From assembly GCF_000258515.1 (NCBI RefSeq), contig NZ_AJLF01000001.1:868001-932000 (forward strand): DNA of 64,000 nucleotides, given 5' to 3'. This DNA is from Thermococcus zilligii AN1. GTDB lineage: Archaea; Methanobacteriota_B; Thermococci; Thermococcales; Thermococcaceae. This document shows positions 8,826 through 17,490 of this stretch, one piece after another (position 1 is the stretch's first letter; each line of letters opens with the position of its first letter). The position numbers and the translations under genes are program-made. The notes below the pieces were generated by a model that saw only the letters and a program-made list of their open reading frames with translations, ran no database searches and had not been told where the DNA came from.

Positions 8826-8839
8826 TCGATAATTATCGA
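8826..8839. promoter_or_regulatory. 14-bp perfect palindrome upstream of peptidase promoter
   Basis: TCGATAATTATCGA is a perfect palindrome in the divergent spacer between tmcA and the S9 peptidase. It lies about ten bases upstream of the peptidase TATA box (CTTTTATAC, about 8849-8856). The position suits an activator or repressor site for one or both genes. The binding protein is unknown. Confidence 0.45.
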
Positions 8840-8889
8840 AACGCTAAGCTTTTATACGAAAAGAGCCAAAATTAGTCCGGTGGTTTTAA

Positions 8890-10785
8890 ATGGCCAAAGG
8901 GCTAACCGAGAAAGACCTCGGAAAGTTCAAGCTCGTCGGGAACATCGACGCCTTCAAAAGGAAGCTCGTTTTCCAGGTGACTGAGATAAGCATCGAGAAA
9001 GACGACTACTTCTCAAGGCTCTACCTCTACGATAAGAAAGTTGAGCCATTCACCTCTGGCAAAAAAGATAGCAACCCCCGCTTTTCACCGGACGGGAAGC
9101 TCGTGGCCTTCACCTCCAGGCGCGATAAGGAGGGCAAGGAGGCCGAGCTGTACGTTATCCCCACGGATGGGGGCGAGGCGAGGCTCTTAGCGAAGTTCAG
9201 GTACGGGATAAAAAACCTCCGCTTCACGGAGGACGGCAGGGGCGTAGCAGTGGTCACGCCGGTGGATATAGAGAAGAAGCCGAAGGATGATGTCCACGTC
9301 ATCAGGGAAATACCCTTCTGGTTCAACGGCCTCGGTTGGGTCTACGGCAGGAGGAACGTTGTCTACCTGGTGGACGTTGAAACCGGGAAGAAGAAGCGCC
9401 TGACGCCGAAGAACCTCGACGTCTCCCAAATCCGCTTCCACGACGGTAAGCTCTACTTCACAGCTCAAGAAGACCGCGAGAAAAAGCCGATGGTCAGCGA
9501 CCTCTACGTCCTTGAGGGGGGCAGGGCAAAGCGCCTGACCCCGGGGGAGTGGAGCGTGGGCGACTTCGTCCCGCTCGAAGATGGAACCTTCGTCCTCAGT
9601 GCCAACACGAGGGAGAGGGGGATCCCGACCAATACGCACATCTACCACTACAACCCTGAGACCGGTGAGCTCAGGAAGCTCACGAAAGACCTCGACCGCT
9701 CGGCATACAACTCCCTCAACAGCGACGTCAGGGGAAGCCAGAGGGCAGAGCTCGTCTTTAAGGACGGGTGGGTCTACTACGTCGCCACCGACGGCCCGAG
9801 GGCGAACCTGTTCCGGGTGAACCTTGAGGGAAAGATCGAGCGCGTTGTCAGCGGGGACAGGAGCGTCGAGAGCTTTGCCATAGGTGATTACGTGGCCTTC
9901 ACCGCCCAGGACGCGGTCACTCCAACGGAGCTTTACGTCCTGAGGGATGGAAAGGAAAAGCGCGTTACTGACTTCAACGGCTGGATTAAGGAATACACCC
10001 TCTCAAGGCCGGAGTACTTCAAAGTTAAGGCCAGCGATGGCGCTGAGATAGACGCGTGGATAATGAAACCCGTTGGCTTTGAGCCCGGCAGGAAGTATCC
10101 CGCTGTCCTTGAAATCCACGGGGGGCCAAAAACAGCCTACGGCCACTCCTTCATGCACGAGTTCCACGTTTTAACTTCCAAAGGTTTCGTCGTGGTCTTT
10201 TCCAACCCCAGGGGAAGCGACGGTTATGGAGAAGAGTTCGCCGACATAAGGGGACACTACGGGGAGAGGGATTATCAGGACCTAATGGAGGTCGTTGATG
10301 AGGCCCTAAAGCGCTTCGACTTTATCGACTCGGAAAGGATCGGAGTAACGGGCGGTTCCTACGGCGGCTTCATGACGAACTGGATAGTGGGCCACACGAA
10401 GCGCTTTAAGGCCGCGGTAACGCAGCGCTCCATCTCGAGCTGGGTGAGCTTTTTTGGCACCACAGACATAGGCTACTACTTTGCCCCCGACCAGATAGGA
10501 GGGGATCCGTGGAGCAACACCGGGGGCTACTGGGAGAAGAGCCCGCTGAAGTATGCCCCCAGCGTTGAAACGCCCCTGCTAATAATCCACTCAATGGAGG
10601 ACTACCGGTGCTGGCTTCCGGAGGCCCTCCAGTTCTTCACGGCCCTGAAGTACCTCGGCAAGACGGTGGAGCTTGCCCTCTTCCCGGGCGAGAACCACGA
10701 GCTCTCCCGCTCCGGCAAGCCGAAGCACCGCGTGAGAAGGCTTGAGCTTATCGCCGGGTGGATGGAGAGGTGGCTCAAGGGATGA
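8890..10785 (+). CDS. S9 family peptidase, acylaminoacyl-peptidase-like
   Basis: A 631-residue cytosolic prolyl-oligopeptidase-family enzyme. The N-terminal half is a beta-propeller gating domain; the C-terminal half is an alpha/beta hydrolase. The catalytic triad can be seen: S490 in GGSYGG, D571 in SMEDYR and H603 in GENHEL. It probably removes N-acylated or other short residues from small peptides as part of peptide catabolism, as described for the homologous enzymes of Pyrococcus and Aeropyrum. Start: ATG 8890 with GGTGGTTTTAA before it and a TATA box near 8853, giving a leader of about ten bases. Confidence 0.92.
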   Translation: MAKGLTEKDLGKFKLVGNIDAFKRKLVFQVTEISIEKDDYFSRLYLYDKKVEPFTSGKKDSNPRFSPDGKLVAFTSRRDKEGKEAELYVIPTDGGEARLLAKFRYGIKNLRFTEDGRGVAVVTPVDIEKKPKDDVHVIREIPFWFNGLGWVYGRRNVVYLVDVETGKKKRLTPKNLDVSQIRFHDGKLYFTAQEDREKKPMVSDLYVLEGGRAKRLTPGEWSVGDFVPLEDGTFVLSANTRERGIPTNTHIYHYNPETGELRKLTKDLDRSAYNSLNSDVRGSQRAELVFKDGWVYYVATDGPRANLFRVNLEGKIERVVSGDRSVESFAIGDYVAFTAQDAVTPTELYVLRDGKEKRVTDFNGWIKEYTLSRPEYFKVKASDGAEIDAWIMKPVGFEPGRKYPAVLEIHGGPKTAYGHSFMHEFHVLTSKGFVVVFSNPRGSDGYGEEFADIRGHYGERDYQDLMEVVDEALKRFDFIDSERIGVTGGSYGGFMTNWIVGHTKRFKAAVTQRSISSWVSFFGTTDIGYYFAPDQIGGDPWSNTGGYWEKSPLKYAPSVETPLLIIHSMEDYRCWLPEALQFFTALKYLGKTVELALFPGENHELSRSGKPKHRVRRLELIAGWMERWLKG

Positions 10786-10840
10786 TCCCTTTTCATAATC
10801 TTTAAATACATGAGCACACATAATTATGTGTGGTGATCCC

Positions 10841-11113
10841 ATGCCCAACATAACACTCTCCGTCCCGCCAGAGCTCTACAAGAAGATGAAAGAGCACCCG
10901 GAGATAAGGTGGAGCGAGGTGGCAAGAAGGGCCATAGTGGAGTACCTGGCAAAGGTTGAGGCGGAGGAGCTTAGTTCGGAAGAGCTGCTCTCCTTACTCG
11001 GTGAAGACTTCAGGAAGGAGCTTGAGAAGACGCCCCTCGAAGAATACGAGAAGGCACTCGAAAAGGTGAGGGATGAGGAATGGAAGAGGATCTCTACGAC
11101 ACTAACGTCCTGA
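10841..11113 (+). CDS. vapB: VapB-type antitoxin (ribbon-helix-helix)
   Basis: A 90-residue protein. The first 45 residues match a ribbon-helix-helix DNA-binding fold ([19 protein letters not shown], then [13 protein letters not shown]). The acidic helical tail ([20 protein letters not shown]) would wrap the toxin. ATG 10841 follows GGTGATCCC, so a longer in-frame start at 10826 is rejected. The TATA box (TTTAAATAC) is at about 10800. The 3' end overlaps the toxin gene by 34 bases, the usual arrangement in Thermococcus VapBC pairs. It probably represses its own operon. Confidence 0.85.
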   Translation: MPNITLSVPPELYKKMKEHPEIRWSEVARRAIVEYLAKVEAEELSSEELLSLLGEDFRKELEKTPLEEYEKALEKVRDEEWKRISTTLTS

Positions 11114-11367
11114 TTGAAGCCCTCAAATCCGGGAAGAAGCTCAACGGCTACACGACGATTCTAAACATCGTCGAATTTCCAAGGGGCCTCGAGCTGGGGT
11201 TGACCGTGATAACCCCAACTTTAGAAGATTACCTGCTCGCAATCGAGATTTCCCAGGCAATGGTGAAAAAAGGAACCCCAGTTCCCGCTATTGATGCAGT
11301 TGTAGCGGCCATGGCCATCAACAGGAAGTTAAAGCTCGTGGCGAGAGACAAGCACTTCGGTGGATAA
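11080..11367 (+). CDS. vapC: VapC-type PIN toxin with a probable 3' frameshift
   Basis: A 95-residue PIN-domain endoribonuclease. The four acidic residues are present: D7 (YDTNV), E32 (NIVEF), D72 (AIDAVVA) and D90 (ARDKHF). The frame then ends abruptly as KHFGG at 11367. One frame over, directly after KHF, the sequence reads [14 protein letters not shown] and stops at 11405, which looks like the natural C-terminal helix of this family. A single missing base near 11358-11361 (GG-TGG in place of GAG-TGG) would explain it. Toxicity may be altered or lost. It pairs with the antitoxin gene just upstream. Confidence 0.8.
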   Translation: MEEDLYDTNVLIEALKSGKKLNGYTTILNIVEFPRGLELGLTVITPTLEDYLLAIEISQAMVKKGTPVPAIDAVVAAMAINRKLKLVARDKHFGG

Positions 11368-11392
11368 AAGAAGAGTTTGAAGGGCTGGATCT

Positions 11393-11854
11393 TCACAGCG
11401 TGTAATCCAGCACCTTCTCAGCCTCTTCAATGTGCTCGGGATAGACGTTCCTGATCTCCGGGTGGAGGGCCTTGATGACCCTTCCGACGAGCACGAAGAG
11501 GGTTCCCGCTATGATCGGAAGCTCGTTTACGACCTCTTCCTCAAGCGGTATGTCGGCGGGTATCTTCTTGAGGACGAACTTTCTGATGGGCTCGATCTCA
11601 ACGCCCTCGTCCTCGATAATCGCCCTGAAGAGGTTCATGCTGTTTTTGAAGCCCTTAGTTACGGGTATGTGCCTGAGCTTTATCGTCCCGCTCCCCTCGG
11701 CAATGGCGTTCTCGTAGGCGACCTCAAAGAGGTCTGCGAGCTTCTTTTCGACTATTTCCATCATCTCCTCGGCCCTGGGTTTTATCACGGCGAGCTCACA
11801 GGTTCTCTCCAGTATCTTCTGGAGCTGCGGGTAGGGTATTATCATCTCTGCCAT
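11393..11854 (-). CDS. DUF1931 histone-fold-like protein
   Basis: A 153-residue protein matching the archaeal DUF1931 family, which contains two histone-fold-like helical units in one chain. Helical segments span about 10-60 and 75-150, with the conserved stretch [14 protein letters not shown] near the start. The role is not established. ATG 11854 is preceded by GGAGGTGGTGGCC, so the long in-frame extension up to 12031 is rejected; a TATA box (CTTTTATATACC) at 11899-11912 lies inside that extension. The stop overlaps the frameshifted vapC tail by 13 bases. Confidence 0.8.
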   Translation of the reverse strand: MAEMIIPYPQLQKILERTCELAVIKPRAEEMMEIVEKKLADLFEVAYENAIAEGSGTIKLRHIPVTKGFKNSMNLFRAIIEDEGVEIEPIRKFVLKKIPADIPLEEEVVNELPIIAGTLFVLVGRVIKALHPEIRNVYPEHIEEAEKVLDYTL

Positions 11855-12064
11855 GGCCACCACCTCCGTGTTTTTGCCGGATATTTTTAGTAACTTCAGG
11901 TATATAAAAGTTTCGCTCAGAACAGAAACGATTGAAGTGCAAAAATCAGCGGGCCGAAGGGGAAAACCGCCATGGCACTCCCGCCCGTTGGCTTTAGGGC
12001 AATAATAGCCCCGAAAAGGGGAGGGGGCCAATCAAGGGTGAAGAGAAAACCAATAATGGGGAGG

Positions 12065-13489
12065 TTAACCTAAGAATCCCCTTATGCTGGCCGCCTCCAC
12101 CACAAGGCCCTCGTTGATCTCCCCCTTCAGGATCCTGCCCGTTATCTCCCCGTGCCTGTCGTCTCTCTCGTATTCTCTGGCCATTTTAACCAGGTACTCG
12201 AGGAACGGGAACCTCTCGGCCACCCGCGGATTGAAGTAACGGAAGGCAAATTCAAGGTCTCTGTACAGGCCGTGATAGTACTCTGAAAGGAACTCGAGCT
12301 CCTTTTCGCCCAGTGCGCTTAGGCCAAGGAGCTCTGGCGGAACCCCAATTGAGTAGAGCGCGGCCGTGAACTTTATCGCCCTTGGCAATGCGGAACCGTT
12401 CACTTCCCTCGAGTAGCCAAAGAGACCCACGTGAAGCTTTCTTCTCCTGCGGGATGGGACGTATCTGGCCACTTCCCTTATCATCGGCGCCAGGGCCAGC
12501 ATCTCCTTCTGATAGCGCTCTGTATAAGGTTCCGTTATTTCAAAGACCTCCTCCGGAACCTCTTCCGCTTTCCCACGGCTTTTTGATTTAACACGCTCTA
12601 TCGCTTTGATGACCTCCATTGTAGGCCGGTCATACTTGAAGGAGCTCTGGGCGGTGTAGGTCTGGACGCTGGGGTATTCTGCTAAAACTGCATCGACGTT
12701 CTCCGGTATGAAGTGCCCCCTGAACGGTGCCCCTCCCACGCCTATTATCGGGTAGATTTCAACGCTCTCTTCTTCCCCCACTTTTTGAAGCTCGTAGAGG
12801 GCCTTTTTATCGTAAAGGACGGCACTTATTAGGCCGTAGTTCATGGCGGGGTCACTCCTGGCTAAGAAAACGCGCTGGTATTCGAGCTCCTTGTCCGAGA
12901 GGTACTCCCTCACTATCCCGGCGGAGTTTAGCAGGGCCTCCTTCGTCTCAAAAAGCGGGATAACGTTTATCTCCTCCGGGAAAAAGCGCCCTATCCACTC
13001 GTAGAGCTTGACATCGTAAACCCTCTTGTACTGTTTCCACACGATGTAACGTTTATACAGATGGTAGACGCGGTTGAGTTCGGCCGAGGATGTGGTCATG
13101 GGCAATATTACTTCGAATATCGGGGCGACTTCCTCCCCATAGAAGAGCCTCGCGTAGTCAGCAGAGCGGGCTACAGCCTCAAGCGTCTCAAGGAGAAGCT
13201 TAGCCTCCGCCTTCTCAACGCTGGGGTTTGGGACACGGGGAGTAAGGCGAAAGTCCTCACCGAGGCGATTTTTTCTGAAGAAGTTTGGGTAACGCTCAAA
13301 GAGCTTCCTGACGACGAACTCATCTACCTCCTTCCCCTCAAAGTCCCACATCTGTTCCTCTGCCCCTAAAACGCTGAAGGCGTAGAAAACTTCGGTGATC
13401 TCGTCTTCGCCCCCCATATCCGGGGCGGTGGCGAAAAACGGGATAAACACGTTGTCCGGATGCTGGGTGCTCATTATCCTTGGTATCAT
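12065..13489 (-). CDS. ppcA: phosphoenolpyruvate carboxylase, archaeal type
   Basis: A 474-residue PEP carboxylase of the short archaeal class (bacterial and plant enzymes are near 900 residues). It makes oxaloacetate from PEP and bicarbonate as an anaplerotic step. The family N-terminus MIPRIMSTQHPDNV is intact, and ARSDPAMNYG and GGAPFRGHF belong to the active-site strands. Allosteric sites of the long enzymes are absent, as expected. Start ATG 13489 fits the conserved N-terminus. It is a single-gene unit facing the MobA-like gene. Confidence 0.95.
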   Translation of the reverse strand: MIPRIMSTQHPDNVFIPFFATAPDMGGEDEITEVFYAFSVLGAEEQMWDFEGKEVDEFVVRKLFERYPNFFRKNRLGEDFRLTPRVPNPSVEKAEAKLLLETLEAVARSADYARLFYGEEVAPIFEVILPMTTSSAELNRVYHLYKRYIVWKQYKRVYDVKLYEWIGRFFPEEINVIPLFETKEALLNSAGIVREYLSDKELEYQRVFLARSDPAMNYGLISAVLYDKKALYELQKVGEEESVEIYPIIGVGGAPFRGHFIPENVDAVLAEYPSVQTYTAQSSFKYDRPTMEVIKAIERVKSKSRGKAEEVPEEVFEITEPYTERYQKEMLALAPMIREVARYVPSRRRRKLHVGLFGYSREVNGSALPRAIKFTAALYSIGVPPELLGLSALGEKELEFLSEYYHGLYRDLEFAFRYFNPRVAERFPFLEYLVKMAREYERDDRHGEITGRILKGEINEGLVVEAASIRGFLG

Positions 13490-13605
13490 TTAGCCCGACC
13501 TCAATTCACGTTGCTGACTAAATTTAAACTTTTTGGGAGTAAACTTGAACGAATGACAAGAGGGTGGGAAAAGGTTTTTTAAGTCCCCCGAGTTTACCCG
13601 GGCCC

Positions 13606-14190
13606 ATGAAGGCGTACATCCTTGCTTTCCCCGAAAAGAGGTGGGAGAACTACACGATTCCAGTAAATGATGAGCCGGTGGTAAAGCTCACCGAGAGGAG
13701 ACTGCTGATGAGCAAGAGGATTGACGGGGTTCTCACCATCGTCAGAAATGACAAACTCAAGACCTACTCGCTCCACGTCTCCAACCCCGTCCCCGTCTCA
13801 GCTAAGAGCAAGATGGAGGCCCTCCTCAAGGCCCTTCCCGATGGGCCCTTCTTCCTGGTTGAAGGCAACATGCCTTTACTTATGCACTTCCTCGTTAACT
13901 ACCTGATCGGGGTCTATTACGAAAACGAGCCCGAGGCCGTAATCCCGGTCTGGAGGGACGGGAGTGCGGAGGTCTTTCATGCAGTCTACGAGCCCGATGC
14001 CCTCGAGAACGCGGTGGGCTCGGCAACTGCAGAGGGCTACACCAGCCTTTCGAGGGTGGTGGAGTTCCTCGACTACGAGCCGGTATCGATCGAAGAACTT
14101 GCCGGGAGAAACCCAAAAGTAACGCTGAGCTTTGTCAGGGTTAAAAACTCGCTGGATGTGGCCTTTGTCGAAACAAACATGAAAGAATAA
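13606..14190 (+). CDS. MobA-like nucleotidyltransferase-fold protein
   Basis: A 194-residue protein that resembles archaeal molybdopterin-guanine dinucleotide synthase-like proteins. The first strand is MKAYILAFPEKRW, VEGNMPLL replaces the metal-binding VDMP block, and IPVWRDGSAEVFHAVYEP matches the acceptor region. The glycine-rich LAGGxSxRxG nucleotide loop is not conserved, so GTP transfer is uncertain. The TATA box (GTTTTTTAAG, about 13575) sits about 27 bases before ATG 13606, and no ribosome site is present, so the mRNA is probably leaderless. Tungsten cofactor metabolism is a plausible setting. Confidence 0.6.
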   Translation: MKAYILAFPEKRWENYTIPVNDEPVVKLTERRLLMSKRIDGVLTIVRNDKLKTYSLHVSNPVPVSAKSKMEALLKALPDGPFFLVEGNMPLLMHFLVNYLIGVYYENEPEAVIPVWRDGSAEVFHAVYEPDALENAVGSATAEGYTSLSRVVEFLDYEPVSIEELAGRNPKVTLSFVRVKNSLDVAFVETNMKE

Positions 14191-14193
14191 AAG

Positions 14194-14832
14194 CTACTCG
14201 AGCCACATTTCAAGTCTCTGCTTGCCTTTACCCAGGCTGGAGCGCTTGAGCTTTTTGATGTGGCCTATCTCCTTTATATCCCTCACGTGGGTTCCACCGC
14301 AGGGGATCACCTCGAAGTCCCTTATCTGAGTGTAGCGTGTCTCTCCCTCCCACCAGACTTTCATCTCGCCGCCCTCGTCAACGTAGCGGTTGAAGAGCTC
14401 GATTATTTTCTCATTGTACTGGTTGAGGTTTTCCTGATACTCAATGTCGTACCTGCCCTTTTCCGGGCTCATCCCACTGCCGTGGAGTTCCCATTTTCCG
14501 GGTAGGATTTCGTTGAGAACGTGCTCCAGCAGGTGCATCGCGCTGTGTATCCTCATCAGCCTGTACCTTCTCTCCCAGTCGATCTTCAGCTCGACCTCGT
14601 CGCCTGCCCTGAACTTCTCCGGCTTAGCAACGACGTGCCAGACGTTTCCGCTGTCGTCCTTGTAGACCTCTAAAACTTCAACTCCGTTTATCCACCCCGT
14701 ATCGTGGGGCTGGCCACCCCCGGTGGGGTAGAATACCGTCTGATCCAGGAGAAGGGCGTTGTCCTTCACCTCCAAAACCCTTGCCCGGGCCTCCTTCATG
14801 TAGGGATCCTCGTAGTAGAGCTTGCGGGTCAT
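14194..14832 (-). CDS. alaX: AlaX-type alanyl-tRNA editing protein
   Basis: A 212-residue free-standing editing domain that hydrolyses mischarged Ser-tRNA(Ala) (and possibly Gly-tRNA(Ala)). Zinc ligands are H96 and H100 (HSAMH) and C178 and H182 (CGGTH). The glycine-rich GGGQPHD loop is at 38-44. Length fits the AlaX-M class. It is convergent with the MobA-like gene, with only three bases between the stops. The start ATG 14832 is preceded by GGTGGTGGC. Confidence 0.93.
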   Translation of the reverse strand: MTRKLYYEDPYMKEARARVLEVKDNALLLDQTVFYPTGGGQPHDTGWINGVEVLEVYKDDSGNVWHVVAKPEKFRAGDEVELKIDWERRYRLMRIHSAMHLLEHVLNEILPGKWELHGSGMSPEKGRYDIEYQENLNQYNEKIIELFNRYVDEGGEMKVWWEGETRYTQIRDFEVIPCGGTHVRDIKEIGHIKKLKRSSLGKGKQRLEMWLE

Positions 14833-14901
14833 GCCACCACCGGCTAAGTTGTCGGTAGACTGCTTAAAGCTCTATCGAAAAGGGAAAAGAAGCGGGAGTA
14901 T

Positions 14902-15060
14902 TCACTTCCTCTCGTAGAGGCCGACCACTTCGCCCCAGGCCAGGACATGGCCCTCCATGGCCTTCTCCAAATCTTTTCTGGAGGAGCCGGGCTTGAGATG
15001 AAGCTCTGTGTCAAGGGCATAGACCCTGAAGTGGTAGTGGTGGACACCATTGGATATCGA
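14902..15060 (-). pseudogene. PEBP (YbhB/YbcL) family remnant, 5'-truncated
   Basis: The minus strand encodes about 50 residues that match the C-terminal third of YbhB/YbcL phosphatidylethanolamine-binding-like proteins: NGVHHYHFRVYALDTELHLK, then a KAMEGHVLAWGEVVGLYERK-type ending and a stop at 14902-14904. The ligand-loop half of the protein is missing. Upstream is only the end of the neighbouring secreted-protein gene, whose stop lies at 15078. No start codon with a ribosome site precedes the fragment. It is a decayed gene whose front two thirds have been deleted. Confidence 0.65.
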
Positions 15061-15077
15061 AAAGGAAGAGATAAAAC

Positions 15078-16547
15078 TCAGCGCCTCTTCCAGAATGCTA
15101 CGGCCCCCACTATGAGCAGGGCCGCGAGGGCAGTTGCCATGATTTTCTGGGTGCTGCTCATTCCGCTCCCGGTTCTCCCAGCTGTCAGAGTGTATCTGAC
15201 GGTGGCACTGGTGTAGTTGGCCAGGAGCTCCTTCACGTCCTCCGGCTGGGCCCCGTAGCGTATGTAAACGTTGGAGGTTATCCTGAGGATGTTGCCGCTC
15301 CTGACGACGGTCATTGTAAAGCGGTTGCCCTTTACCTCGCGGCTCACGCTGGAGGGTATCTCCAGAAAATCGCCTCCCTCCGGGAGGTTGAGCGTCAGGT
15401 AAAGGGTGTTGTTCACCTCGTACTCGACCCTGGAGGTCAGGCTGTCGGCCATTCCGAGGGTGGGGTCGAAGGTGTAGATATAGGAGCCGTTCTCGTACTT
15501 GATGAAGTTTCTCAGGGTGTATTCGGCGTCGATGACTAGGGGCGCGGTGGTCTCGTTGAGTCCGAGAATGGTGACCTTGCCACTGTCCACTATAGCACCA
15601 TAGTAACTGAGGGCCAGAGAGTAGGTCCTCCGTATGTACTCCGTCACGTTCTCGACGCCGTATAAGGCTATCTCCGTTTTCCTGGCTATAACGTCCCTGA
15701 GGGGCTCAACGTACTCGTCCCTCATGTGGAGCCTCACGGTGCCGTTGGAGTATATGTTCAGGGTGATGTACTCGTTGGTTACACTCCTCTCATAGTGTTC
15801 GACTCCCTCGTAGGGGGTCCCATAGCGGATGTAGTAGTCCGCGTAGTCCCCGAAGAGTGCCCTGTAGCCGTCAAGGGTCAGCCAGGGCTCCAGGTGTATG
15901 TTGGAACGCACGACGACGGTGTTCCCCTCCACACTCGACCCGACAACGAAGCGGCTCTGATTGTACTGCTTGACGGTGGACTTTGGATAACTGAGCAGTG
16001 TGGCGTTAGGGGGAAGGACGACAATGAAGGTGTTGTTTGACTCTATACCAAAGGGGAAGCCCGTGTCGGGAACCATCATGGTGGCGTATCCCGCCGTTGG
16101 ATCCACCCAGACCTCCCAGTAATGATCGTAGGAGTAGTACCTGGCGTAGTCCAGGGCTATCGCGTTGAAAACCAGGGTTATGTTGTTGCCCTCTTCTATG
16201 CCGTATGACTTCACGCTCCCGTTCACCAGTTTGACACCTGCCCGGGTGAAGCCCTGGATGTACCAGCCCAGCTGCTCCTGCTCGAACTTCTTTATGGCTT
16301 CCTCGAGTGTCATGTTGCCGTTCTTAGTCTCTTCGAGTATGCTCTCCCTCTGCTTGTCAATAAATTCCTTCGGGCCAAGCAGGACGCTGGTCATGGTTAT
16401 GTTGGCGCTGCCATTGGGCATAAGGACTATCCTGAGGGTGAAGTCCTGCTTGTACACCTGAACCTCGTCCCCGGCCGAGACGAAGCCCGGCCCAACGAGG
16501 GACGTGAGGAGAACCGCGGCGATGACGACCGTAAGGACTTTTCTCAT
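15078..16547 (-). CDS. secreted, membrane-anchored surface protein of unknown function
   Basis: A 489-residue protein. An N-terminal signal peptide (residues 1-25, VLTVVIAAVLLTSLVG, cleavage near VSAG) is followed by a long extracytoplasmic region rich in Asn-X-Ser/Thr sequons. One C-terminal helix (MATALAALLIVGAVAFW) and a KRR stop-transfer end anchor it. The ectodomain seems to hold two similar beta-rich halves. No enzyme motif is recognised. ATG 16547 follows GGAGGTAGTGCGTA. Similar orphan surface proteins are common in Thermococcales. Confidence 0.7.
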   Translation of the reverse strand: MRKVLTVVIAAVLLTSLVGPGFVSAGDEVQVYKQDFTLRIVLMPNGSANITMTSVLLGPKEFIDKQRESILEETKNGNMTLEEAIKKFEQEQLGWYIQGFTRAGVKLVNGSVKSYGIEEGNNITLVFNAIALDYARYYSYDHYWEVWVDPTAGYATMMVPDTGFPFGIESNNTFIVVLPPNATLLSYPKSTVKQYNQSRFVVGSSVEGNTVVVRSNIHLEPWLTLDGYRALFGDYADYYIRYGTPYEGVEHYERSVTNEYITLNIYSNGTVRLHMRDEYVEPLRDVIARKTEIALYGVENVTEYIRRTYSLALSYYGAIVDSGKVTILGLNETTAPLVIDAEYTLRNFIKYENGSYIYTFDPTLGMADSLTSRVEYEVNNTLYLTLNLPEGGDFLEIPSSVSREVKGNRFTMTVVRSGNILRITSNVYIRYGAQPEDVKELLANYTSATVRYTLTAGRTGSGMSSTQKIMATALAALLIVGAVAFWKRR

Positions 16548-16615
16548 TACGCACTACCTCCTTCTATTACCGGGAAATTGGCGCCACTTCGAGGTATTTA
16601 ACTTTATCTCCCCGG

Positions 16616-17311
16616 TCAAAGGGGTCTTACCGAGACGTCCCCGTAGAGGATCCTTCTGAGTTCCCCACCGACTTCGAGGAGCAGAGAGCCATCGTCAAGC
16701 ACATCCAGAGCGCGTCCGATGATCGTTTTATCGTCCTCCGTGACCCTGACGGCTTTCCCAAGGATAAAAGTCCTCTGGCGGAGTTTTTCCACGAGGAGCT
16801 CGGGCCTCTCCTTATAGACCCCGTACCATCCCCCCAGATGGAAGAGGAGCCTATCAAGAACCGAATCCAGGGGGAGCTCCATTCCAGTGTGGTAGATCAT
16901 GGAAGTGGCCTCCCTCTCGAGTCCCTCCGGCACGGGGTTGTTCACGTTGAGGCCAATCCCCATCACCACGAACTTCTCTGCCTTTCCCTCAGTTAGAACC
17001 CCCGCTATCTTCTTTCCCTCGACCCAGACGTCGTTGGGCCACTTAATCCAGCCCTTTATCCCGAAATCGGCAAGGGTATCAACCACTGCCAGAGCTCCGA
17101 CGAAGACGAGCCTCGGGTCTGTCCTCTCTGGCTTCAGGATGACGCTCATCCAGAGCCCTCCCTCAGGGGAGGCCCAGGAACGGCCCTTTCGGCCCTTTCC
17201 AGCGGTCTGGCGCTTCGCTATTACAACGGTTCCCTCAGGGGACTCTTCGGCGATACTCTTTGCGTAGTCGTTGGTGGAATCAACTTCGTCGAGATGAATA
17301 ATTTTCCACAT
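16616..17311 (-). CDS. birA: biotin--protein ligase (BirA/BPL)
   Basis: A 231-residue monofunctional biotin ligase. It activates biotin with ATP and attaches it to the carrier subunit of biotin-dependent carboxylases. The domain has the substrate motif DSTNDYAK (11-18) and the flexible GKGRKGRSW loop (38-46) that binds biotinyl-AMP, followed by KWPNDVW and KIAGVLTE. It lacks the N-terminal DNA-binding domain of bacterial BirA, as usual in Pyrococcus and Thermococcus. ATG 17311 is preceded by GGTGACGGTG; a GTG at 17320 is the alternative. Confidence 0.94.
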   Translation of the reverse strand: MWKIIHLDEVDSTNDYAKSIAEESPEGTVVIAKRQTAGKGRKGRSWASPEGGLWMSVILKPERTDPRLVFVGALAVVDTLADFGIKGWIKWPNDVWVEGKKIAGVLTEGKAEKFVVMGIGLNVNNPVPEGLEREATSMIYHTGMELPLDSVLDRLLFHLGGWYGVYKERPELLVEKLRQRTFILGKAVRVTEDDKTIIGRALDVLDDGSLLLEVGGELRRILYGDVSVRPL

Positions 17312-17490
17312 CACCGTCACCCTTTGATATATCCAAGAAGGGGTTTAAACTGATTCCGCTGAACTAACATGGGTGCTGACCTCTTCTCAGCTACAAGCGG
17401 CGAGGCTTTCGGGGGACAAAGGTCTCCGCACTGTTAGTCAGGGAGTGTTTCCCGTCAGAACTCACAAAAAGGAGAAGGAAAAGAAACGGG

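Noticed and set aside
11855-12031. N-terminal extension of the DUF1931 gene
   Set aside because: A TATA box (11899-11912) and the ribosome site for ATG 11854 lie inside it; the family starts at the shorter N-terminus.
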